Assembly: GCF_037076345.1 (NCBI RefSeq)
Contig: NZ_AP024702.1
Location: 5,084,001 to 5,148,000 of the forward strand
From: Haloferula helveola
Lineage (GTDB): Bacteria; Verrucomicrobiota; Verrucomicrobiia; Verrucomicrobiales; Akkermansiaceae
Direction: 5' to 3'
DNA: 64,000 nt
Shown here: piece after piece, positions 17,006-23,492 of the stretch
Layout of the letters: every line of letters starts with the position of its first letter
How positions within the stretch are numbered: position 1 is the first letter of the stretch
Program-made: the position numbers and the translations under genes
Notes under the pieces: generated by a model
Told to the model about the DNA's origin: nothing
The model's database searches: none
What the model saw: only the letters and a program-made list of their open reading frames with translations

Positions 17006-17999
17006 AGCGTTTTGCGGTGGTGGTGACGCAGTGTCGATAAAGCATCTTCTTAGGCCAATACTTGTTTTCGATTCCCAGCTCCCTTGCAGCCGCAATCTGC
17101 CTAGCCACATCGGCCACGGCTTGCTTCGATCGAAACTGCTCCGTATGCGTGGCGATGTTGGCAATAACGTTGAAAAGGATCTCCTGAACGATTCGGGCAT
17201 CGGCTAATTGAATGTCGTCAGACTCTCCGCGATGCACGAATCGACAACGTTTGTCGTAGGCTTCGTTGAATTGGTCCTCAATCGGCTTGCCCCGTGATGC
17301 ATGGTTGAGACCCGAGAAGAGAAAGACAGCCTTCCGCATCTGTTCACGTTGGCCGGACTCGGTGCACACCAGAAGCGTCTCAAGCCCGATGCATGCCAAG
17401 AGAAACGCGACTTCAGTTGACGCTTCGGTAAGGCTCTTTCCCAGGAGCACCATTGCCCTCCGAAAATCCCTCTTCCATTTGGAGCTGAAGCTCGAACAAC
17501 GAAGCGCCTTCGTCATCTGCCCAAAGAGCTGGAGCTGATCTTTGCGGATCTGAGATGGACTTAGATTCAGAGGAAAGATCGCACCAGATTTGAACTTGCC
17601 GCGAGAACCCACTGTCCCGTCATCCGTGATCAAGTAATGCTGTTGAGATCTCTGAAGGCTCGATCCATACGGCGACCATGCCCGCAATATCGTCTTATCG
17701 GACATGGGCAGCTGAATCAGATGGAGAATGTGTAACTCTTCCTCGACTAGCCCGACCAACTCGTCCTCTTCTCGCGTAGAATTGTCTCTGACTACCCCGA
17801 AGGTTGTCGCGCGCTCTTGGCGATCATCCAAGAAACTCTCTTTGAGGAGCTTCCACTTGCTTCGGGAAATGCCAAATCTGCTTTGAAGTCGGGCGATTTT
17901 GTCTTTAGAGATGAGCGTCACCCGATCAATTCGAAACTCTGAGCCGTAATCAGAACTGATCGTCACGTCGTGGACAGGGACGATGATTGTTCGGCTCAT
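17004..17999 (-). CDS. Apea-like HEPN-domain protein
   Basis: A 331-residue soluble protein with no signal or membrane segment. The C-terminal half (residues ~180-290) looks like an Apea-like HEPN domain: helix FLLACIGLETLL (199-210), then FNEAYDKRCRFVHRGE. The latter holds R251-x4-H256, the R-X4-6-H motif of HEPN RNases. The N-terminal ~170 residues are not recognised. Base composition is visibly less GC-rich than the flanks. The TAA stop abuts the 3' end of the group II intron remnant. HEPN proteins often act in phage defence or toxin systems; that role here is inference. Confidence 0.7.
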   Translation of the reverse strand: MSRTIIVPVHDVTISSDYGSEFRIDRVTLISKDKIARLQSRFGISRSKWKLLKESFLDDRQERATTFGVVRDNSTREEDELVGLVEEELHILHLIQLPMSDKTILRAWSPYGSSLQRSQQHYLITDDGTVGSRGKFKSGAIFPLNLSPSQIRKDQLQLFGQMTKALRCSSFSSKWKRDFRRAMVLLGKSLTEASTEVAFLLACIGLETLLVCTESGQREQMRKAVFLFSGLNHASRGKPIEDQFNEAYDKRCRFVHRGESDDIQLADARIVQEILFNVIANIATHTEQFRSKQAVADVARQIAAARELGIENKYWPKKMLYRHCVTTTAKR

Positions 18000-18135
18000 A
18001 TTCTACACTAACAGTTAGCTATTGCGGCAGCAGGCATAGGGAATTACTCGGGATTTGGCAAGTTCCCCGGTCGGGGCACTGCAACGGAACCGTTGATTTT
18101 GCTGGGATTCGGGGCCGTCCACCAAGCGCAAGGGC

Positions 18136-18197
18136 GGTAAATATCTCTGACCAGGGCAGGGGTGGGAAAATATCCCGAGAATCCGGAGTTATTTACC
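18136..18197. repeat. AT-rich inverted repeat upstream of the HEPN gene
   Basis: In the spacer between the HEPN gene and the small Cys-rich ORF, arms GGTAAATA (18136-18143) and TATTTACC (18190-18197) are inverted, enclosing a near-palindrome GGGAAAATATCCC (18164-18176). This AT-rich patch contrasts with the GC-rich flanks. It could be a terminator-like or operator-like structure; nothing decides which. Confidence 0.35.
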
Positions 18198-18417
18198 CCT
18201 TGCCGGTGCGGGGCGGGGCGTCAGCGGAGGCGTAGCGGCGCTCCAAACCCGCGCGGATTCGGGCGCGGGCGGCCTCGATAAGCTGCGCGAGTGTGTTGGC
18301 CGAGCAGTAGGGACGTCGGCCGGTCTCAAGATGGTAGCAGCTAGAGCACAGCCGCCCTTCCGGCCAGAAATCCGGCCAGTGGCTCCGCGGCCGTTGACAC
18401 CAACACGGGACGCTCAC
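18193..18417 (-). CDS. Small Cys-rich ORF, putative zinc-binding protein
   Basis: A GTG-started frame of 74 residues beginning 1 bp after the stop of the secretin-domain ORF. It contains a C-x2-C-x-H pattern followed by a further Cys (LCSSCYHL..PYCSA) and then a basic amphipathic helix (IEAARARIRAGLERR). This resembles small zinc-ribbon proteins seen with mobile elements, but no family is recognised. Tight spacing with the ORF ahead supports translation; length and start are uncertain. Confidence 0.35.
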   Translation of the reverse strand: MSVPCWCQRPRSHWPDFWPEGRLCSSCYHLETGRRPYCSANTLAQLIEAARARIRAGLERRYASADAPPRTGKG

Positions 18418-18418
18418 C

Positions 18419-19453
18419 CTATTTGCGCGCTGGTTTGGGAGGGAGCAAGGAGCCGTCCCAAGGGAGTTCGGAGAGAACCGCGTCGACGACAGGGACCACG
18501 GGCACCGCCCGTGGGGGACGGTTGCTGAGGTAGGTCCGGGGCCGCACCAGCACCAACACAAGGTCGCGGAGCTGTTCTTCGCGCTTGCTGAGCAGGCCCC
18601 GACGCCATTGCTTGCGGTCGACGATCAGGCCGGACACGACCGCCCAGCTGTCCAGGGCGAGCGTCAGCGTGTTCTTGCTGGTGGCCTCGCGGAATCTCGG
18701 AGCCTGCTCGGGGTCGCCGTCGCCGACGATCGTGCCTTGCGACTGTTCGAGGTTCATGAAGTAGCGCTCGCCGATGACCGAGACGATCCCGGAGAACTGC
18801 AGGCCGACGTCGCGATACGTGAAGGTGACGGTTTCGCTCTGGTCGGTGATCGTGCAGCTGGCAATCGGAACCTGGTCGACGTTGCCGAAGCTGAAGTTTT
18901 CGCCGGTGACCGTGCGGACGGTCGGCATGGAGACGACCGACACGCTGTCCCGGAGGTTTTCGGCCTCGATCGTCACCCGAACGGAATCGAGCGCGAGGTT
19001 GAGTCCTGCGGTAGAGAATCCGAGATCGAAGGAGTTGAGCCAGTTCGCGCCGTCGAAGAAGGCAGCGGACACGCCGAGCGCCTTGAGGCGTTCCTCGGAG
19101 ATGGCGACGAGGACAAGATCGAGGTCGAGGCAGATCGCCGGAATGTCGAGGGCTTCGACCAGCTCGCGGTAGTCGTCGATCCGGGCCGGGACACCCGCGA
19201 CAATCCAGGCATTCGCGCTGCGGTCGATGGTGACCGCGGTTTGGTTCTTCTGGGCGCCCTCGGTGAAGGCGATCTCGGGATCGGGGACCGGCCGGTTGCG
19301 GAAGGGCAGGACGACGGTCCGGCGGCTTTCCCTGGGCGGGCTCGATTCGGGTGGCGAGTTAAAAGTCGGTCGTACCGATGACTTGGGAGAAGCGGTTGGT
19401 GAGTCGCTCGATGTCGTTCTCGAAGTCAGGGGCGGGGCGGATCCGTGCGGCAT
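18419..19453 (-). CDS. Secretin-domain protein, apparently 5'-truncated
   Basis: The frame encodes a secretin-type barrel domain of about 300 residues. It has an N1/STN-like repeat (TIDRSANAWIVAG, DYRELVEALDIP), the LDLDLVLVAISEE strand, VSMPTVRTVTGENFSFG, TYRDVGLQFSG and the closing SGLIVD segment. Such domains build outer-membrane channels in type II/III secretion, pili and filamentous phage. No ATG, GTG or TTG occurs in frame between the TIR stop (19359) and well inside the domain. The nearest ATG (19453) lies within the TIR gene and would add an unrelated Ser/Pro-rich leader. No signal peptide is present. It is likely a truncated remnant or a frameshift product. Confidence 0.6.
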   Translation of the reverse strand: MPHGSAPPLTSRTTSSDSPTASPKSSVRPTFNSPPESSPPRESRRTVVLPFRNRPVPDPEIAFTEGAQKNQTAVTIDRSANAWIVAGVPARIDDYRELVEALDIPAICLDLDLVLVAISEERLKALGVSAAFFDGANWLNSFDLGFSTAGLNLALDSVRVTIEAENLRDSVSVVSMPTVRTVTGENFSFGNVDQVPIASCTITDQSETVTFTYRDVGLQFSGIVSVIGERYFMNLEQSQGTIVGDGDPEQAPRFREATSKNTLTLALDSWAVVSGLIVDRKQWRRGLLSKREEQLRDLVLVLVRPRTYLSNRPPRAVPVVPVVDAVLSELPWDGSLLPPKPARK

Positions 19454-20444
19454 TGCGGGTCGAGAGTGCGCGCATCGGTTCGGGGAGCTCATCGGCTCTC
19501 GGCATCGACGTCCCATCCAACAGGACCGGGATCACGGGGATATTCCGCTGCAGGGCGGTCTCGATCTCGATCCGCACGAAATCGTCCGGTTGGTCGAGTC
19601 GTCGGGTGCCATCCGCGTTGCTGGTGGTGAGCCATTCGTCGCCGATTATCGCGACGAGAACCTGACATGATCCGACGGCTTCGGAGATCGCGGATTGGAA
19701 GTCATCACCCAGTGCAATCGAATCGACGTCCTTGAAGACGCGGGTGGATCCGAACAGGGGTATGAGGGAGTCGTAGATGCGGTCGGTCACGAAGGCCGAG
19801 TCGGTCCGGCGGTAGGAGATGAAGACTCCGCTGCCTGACTCGCCGGATGGATCGGACGTTGCGTTTGCCAGCAGCTTTCGAGTGGTGTCGGAGCGGGTTG
19901 AATGGTTACGGGATCCGGCGAGCCAAAAAGTGGGTATCCATACGGTCAAGGCGAGCGCCGTGCTGACGAGGGCATATCCCAGAAGCAGTGTGTAGCGGGT
20001 CCACGCAAGTGCTTGATCGGATACGAGCAACCGAACTTCGTCCGGCCCGTATTTCGACGCGAATTCCTTGAGGGATTGGCCATCCAGAGCCGTGCGGAGT
20101 TCAGCATTCGGGATAAGGGGCACGAATTGGGTGCGTTGGCTGCCTGCATACTCGAACGTCAGATTACATATCTGTAGGCTGATCGTGTAGAAGCCGAGCG
20201 CGGTGAGCAGAACGATCGCGGCGCCGGCAGTCGCGACCACGATGCCTTTCGGGCCGAGTCGCGCGAGCCGATCTCGACACGCAAAGGCTATGAGTGTGCC
20301 AACACCAGCCGCGATCAGCGATGTGGCAACAAACAGAGTCCTGGCATCAGGAGGAGTCGAGGATGGGAAGCTCAGCGCGGCAACGGCCGGCAGGCATGTC
20401 AGTGCGACTCCAGCGACGGTTAACGGCTGCAAATAACGCATCAT
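19359..20444 (-). CDS. Membrane-anchored TIR-domain protein
   Basis: A 361-residue protein with four probable membrane helices (residues ~6-26, 36-56, 68-92, 150-175), a periplasmic-type loop (~93-148) and a cytoplasmic TIR domain (~207-350). TIR hallmarks are VFISYRRTDS, VFKDVDSIALGDDF, VLVAIIGDEWL and IPVIPVLLDG. An E-I-E pair (293-295) lies where the NAD-cleaving glutamate is expected. Bacterial TIR proteins are commonly NAD-consuming or signalling effectors in immunity. It starts immediately after the stop of the small lipoprotein gene, so the two are coupled. Confidence 0.88.
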   Translation of the reverse strand: MMRYLQPLTVAGVALTCLPAVAALSFPSSTPPDARTLFVATSLIAAGVGTLIAFACRDRLARLGPKGIVVATAGAAIVLLTALGFYTISLQICNLTFEYAGSQRTQFVPLIPNAELRTALDGQSLKEFASKYGPDEVRLLVSDQALAWTRYTLLLGYALVSTALALTVWIPTFWLAGSRNHSTRSDTTRKLLANATSDPSGESGSGVFISYRRTDSAFVTDRIYDSLIPLFGSTRVFKDVDSIALGDDFQSAISEAVGSCQVLVAIIGDEWLTTSNADGTRRLDQPDDFVRIEIETALQRNIPVIPVLLDGTSMPRADELPEPMRALSTRNAARIRPAPDFENDIERLTNRFSQVIGTTDF

Positions 20445-20789
20445 CTATCGAAAGGAGATGGTCGTGCGGTTGTTCTCGAGCTCAGTGGGCTGAATGCGCT
20501 GCGCTTTTCTCACGCCGTCCAGTTCGGCGATCACCACGTAGGTGCGCTCGCCGCCGCGGAACCTGGTTGGGGTCTTCGGTTCGAGCAGGCCGAGGCTGTA
20601 TTGTTCCTGGAGGGCGGATTTGGATTCCGTGGCAATGGCCGGGTCGGCGTCGTACAGGCGGGCGGGAACGACAAAGACGTCGGCGCCCGGCGGGTCCGAG
20701 TCGATTTCCGTGAAAGTGACACACGAGCACAGCGGGAGAGTGATCGTTGCTGCGGCGACTTTGAGAAAGGTGGAGTTCGGCGTTTGCAT
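20445..20789 (-). CDS. Small PEGA-like lipoprotein
   Basis: A 114-residue lipoprotein with a signal ending in L-C-S-C; Cys23 is the likely acylated residue. The mature part begins with a PEGA-like strand (SDPPGADVFVVP) and ends in a strand of basic/polar residues. PEGA-type segments are surface or peptidoglycan-proximal modules of unknown ligand. The stop is directly adjacent to the ATG of the TIR gene. This suggests an envelope sensor paired with a membrane TIR effector, which is inference. Confidence 0.7.
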   Translation of the reverse strand: MQTPNSTFLKVAAATITLPLCSCVTFTEIDSDPPGADVFVVPARLYDADPAIATESKSALQEQYSLGLLEPKTPTRFRGGERTYVVIAELDGVRKAQRIQPTELENNRTTISFR

Positions 20790-21255
20790 CCTGATCTAAC
20801 GGATTTGGTCGCAGGAATAGTTGGCGGGACGGCTGAGGGCAAGATTTCGGACGCTTGGTGATCCAAGGCCGGTCATTCGGATGCTTGCCGCGGAATCTTG
20901 TCGCAGCGGCGCATCTGGCTGTTTGGGCCAGCCTCATACGGGTGTCCGCGCCTCAGCGTTTTGCGGTTCGCAGGAAGAGTAGTTCCTTGAGGCGGGTGTC
21001 TGCCGCCACGTCCTCGGTATTGGAAGAAGGGGCGTTCGCAGGGGTGCGGGGTCGAGATCTGCGCCAGCCAGCTGATGGCGGTTGTCAGTGGGATTGGAAT
21101 TCGACCGCTCGGGGAGGCTTCAACGGAATCCGGGAAGATCCACGATTTTAAACTCCGGATTACGTATGTTGTAACAAGTTGAGAATCGGAACCGCGGAAA
21201 CCGGGTTTGCTTGGGTTTCTGGGGATTCGGGCCGGATGGCGGGCCGAATGCCGGT
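20790..21255. other. Intergenic region without recognisable gene
   Basis: This 466-bp stretch lies between two genes on the minus strand. Open frames are short and their translations lack conserved or membrane patterns. The right part (about 21140-21230) is locally AT-richer. The left end presumably carries the promoter of the lipoprotein-TIR operon, but no clear -35/-10 pair stands out. Confidence 0.5.
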
Positions 21256-22137
21256 TTACGGCACCAATTTGGCGGCGGTGGCCGGATCGAGGATGAAATG
21301 GCTGCTGTCGAAGCCCTTCACGGGCTGTTCTTCCTCGGCCTTGTACTCGTAAGCGATGATCGGCTTGGTTCCGGGGATCTCGGACATCAGGTAGACCCGT
21401 ACGGCAAATGCCTCCTTGCCGGTGCCGCCTTCGAGCGGTTTGGCGGTGAACGTCACCTCATTGCGTCCGTCGCGGGCGCCGCCGATGACGATCTCGGCCT
21501 CCTTGGCGTTCGCAAACCGGTGGCGGCTGATCCGGTTCACTTGGACCTGGACCTCGCGGCCCGGACAAAACACGTAGACCTTGGCGATGTATTTGGCCGG
21601 CGGTGCGGCTGGCGGTGTCGGCGGAACGATTCCCGTCGCTTGGCATTCGGGCGTTTCCTTGACGTATTTCAGGTCTCCGGCGGCGAGTTCCTTGCGAACC
21701 TCCGGCAAGGCCGCAAGATTCACGAAATCGGCACGGTCGTAGGTCCAGCGGCCGTTGGCATTGATGAATGACAGGACGAGGAGGTTCTCGGTCGGGTCGC
21801 CGCCGACTCCGAAATCCACCTTGCCGAAGTACGACGCCTTTGCGGTGGCGCCCTTTTGCGAAACGTGGACCATCTTGAGTCCGTCAAGTTTGGGTGGCGG
21901 TGCCGGCAGTTCGAAGACGGCCGCCGGAAACGCGCGCTTCTCGGAAAGCAAGCGGTTGCGGACTTCCGCCTGTCGGTTCGGCGAGGTCATCATCTGCCAC
22001 ATCCGGGCGTCCTTATTGATGATCGACTGCCTCCAGGCGCCGTAGCTGGCGCTCAGGTCGGAGGCGATGTCGGCGACCGCGGACTGGGTCATGGCGGCCG
22101 CAAGAACGATCGTGGCGGGAATCAGACGTGGGATCAT
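21256..22137 (-). CDS. Secreted protein of unknown function
   Basis: From ATG at 22137 the product is 293 residues with a signal peptide (hydrophobic residues ~5-20, cleavage near AVA-D). The body has an alpha-helical start (DLSASYGAWRQSIINKD), similar to scaffolds of NTF2-like/DUF proteins in which a W-x3-I-x-N-x-D motif is followed by beta strands. A Pro/Ala-rich hinge (PPTPPAAPPA) then leads into a second beta-rich domain. No catalytic residues can be assigned. The longer frame upstream to 22530 runs into the hydrolase gene and is not used. Confidence 0.65.
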   Translation of the reverse strand: MIPRLIPATIVLAAAMTQSAVADIASDLSASYGAWRQSIINKDARMWQMMTSPNRQAEVRNRLLSEKRAFPAAVFELPAPPPKLDGLKMVHVSQKGATAKASYFGKVDFGVGGDPTENLLVLSFINANGRWTYDRADFVNLAALPEVRKELAAGDLKYVKETPECQATGIVPPTPPAAPPAKYIAKVYVFCPGREVQVQVNRISRHRFANAKEAEIVIGGARDGRNEVTFTAKPLEGGTGKEAFAVRVYLMSEIPGTKPIIAYEYKAEEEQPVKGFDSSHFILDPATAAKLVP

Positions 22138-22205
22138 CGGTGAAAACGATTGGACAAGTGCGTCGAGGTTACAACAATCGTTTTCAGCCCCTGTCTCCCC
22201 CTTAG

Positions 22206-23039
22206 ATGTCCCTCCTTTCCAGAGTTCCGCCCATCGGGCAAGAGCGTCAGCGCGAGATGATGAAGGCCGCGACGCCTCTGTCGTACCTTGAAACGCCTCA
22301 GGGTCCGCTGAACGCCCACTTCTTCGTGCCTCATGATTTCGAGCCCGGCCAGCAACGGCCGCTGGTGGTCTTTTTCCACGGCGGCTTCTGGGACGGGTCG
22401 ATGCCGACGCAATTCGTGCCACAGTGCCTTCACTTCGCGACGCGCGGCGCGCTCGCGGTGGCGGTCGAGACCCGGGTGGAAAGCATTCACGGCACCGGGG
22501 CGATCGAGGCCCTTGAGGATGCCCGGACATTCCTGGGCTGGCTGGCCGAGCATGGCGACCGGCTTGGGATCGATTTTGACAAGCTGGTGCTCGGCGGCGC
22601 TTCGGGCGGTGCCTGGCTGGCGCTGCAACAGGTGTTGCCGAAGCCGCGCGAGGAAAGCCCCCTGCCGATGCCCAAGGCGCTCGTGCTCTTCAGCGCGCTG
22701 CTCGATACGAGCCAGGCGTCCGTGGTGAAACGGTTTCCTGATGCGGGTTCGGCGCGGCGGCATAGCCCGCTGCGGCAGCTGCGGCGAAAGCTCCCGCCGA
22801 TGCTGTTTTGCCATGGCAAGAATGACCGGGTGACGCCTTTCGAAGACGCCCGCAGGTTCGTGCGCGGATTGAAGTGGCGGAGGAATCCGGCGGAGTTTCT
22901 CGAGTTCGAGAAGGCCGAGCATTCGTTCTTCAATTTCAACGTTTCGGAGATGCACTACGAGCTGACGCTCAAGGCGGCGGACCGGTTTTTGGTGGATCTG
23001 GGAATTCTGGAGCCAGACGAGTTGGACGGTTTGGTTTGA
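22206..23039 (+). CDS. Alpha/beta-hydrolase (esterase-like)
   Basis: A 277-residue cytoplasmic alpha/beta-hydrolase. The oxyanion-hole block HGGFW is at residues 58-62, nucleophile Ser133 sits in GASGG, the acid is Asp207 in HGKNDRVTP, and the base is His239 in KAEHSFF. This is the order and spacing of the serine-esterase/carboxylesterase group. No signal peptide is visible. It is divergent from the secreted protein gene with about 68 bp between starts. Substrate unknown. Confidence 0.85.
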   Translation: MSLLSRVPPIGQERQREMMKAATPLSYLETPQGPLNAHFFVPHDFEPGQQRPLVVFFHGGFWDGSMPTQFVPQCLHFATRGALAVAVETRVESIHGTGAIEALEDARTFLGWLAEHGDRLGIDFDKLVLGGASGGAWLALQQVLPKPREESPLPMPKALVLFSALLDTSQASVVKRFPDAGSARRHSPLRQLRRKLPPMLFCHGKNDRVTPFEDARRFVRGLKWRRNPAEFLEFEKAEHSFFNFNVSEMHYELTLKAADRFLVDLGILEPDELDGLV

Positions 23040-23083
23040 GGTGCGCGGCGGCGGCATCGTGAGGATTTCGCGGGGTCTGCCTG

Positions 23084-23172
23084 CGCCCCTCCGGGGCTTG
23101 AAATCAGAGGGAGGCCCCATCCCCGGGGTGAACCCCGGGGCTAAGTGCCGGCGCCCCTTCGGGGCTGAAACG
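23084..23172. repeat. REP-like palindromic repeat cluster
   Basis: Two similar units, GCGCCCCTCCGGGGC (starting 23084) and GCGCCCCTTCGGGGC (starting 23151), each a hairpin followed by TTGAAA or TGAAAC, flank a third hairpin CCCCGGGG..CCCCGGGG at about 23121-23140. This is the layout of the abundant REP-like elements of Planctomycetes/Verrucomicrobia. It lies in the 450-bp gap between the hydrolase and gltB; the rest of that gap (to 23492) shows no gene. Confidence 0.6.
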
Positions 23173-23492
23173 AGGCCGAGTTGCGGAAGGACAGCCGCTG
23201 GAGGGAAAGATTGGGGATCTGAGAGGATTCAGGGAACAAGAAGCTTTGAAGAATCGGGTGATTGCCGGGAGTTCCGCATTTCCCAAGGGTGAGCCTAGGA
23301 GTGGGGTGTCTTCGCTGCCTTCAGGCTTGATCCAGGCGGTAGCGGAGCCCTGCGTCGGGGTCATTTTCCCGCTTGGCAGTCATGGAGGGCTGTCATTTAT
23401 TCCCGGCCCCACAGGTGGGGACGCAGGGACCGCTTGAATGTTGGTCCGGCCGATGCTTCACCGGGGTCCACCTCCTGGCACTTTCCGTCATC

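Noticed and set aside
18419..19516. Filamentous-phage (inovirus) secretin with neighbouring phage genes
   Set aside because: No Zot-type ATPase, coat or replication genes are nearby; a secretin domain alone does not show a prophage.
19359..20789. A known Thoeris or CBASS system
   Set aside because: No ThsA-type NADase, SLOG or cyclase gene is present; only the TIR domain fits.
20855..21151. A 98-codon plus-strand ORF in the spacer upstream of the lipoprotein
   Set aside because: No ribosome site, no homology-like pattern and composition typical of random GC-rich frames.
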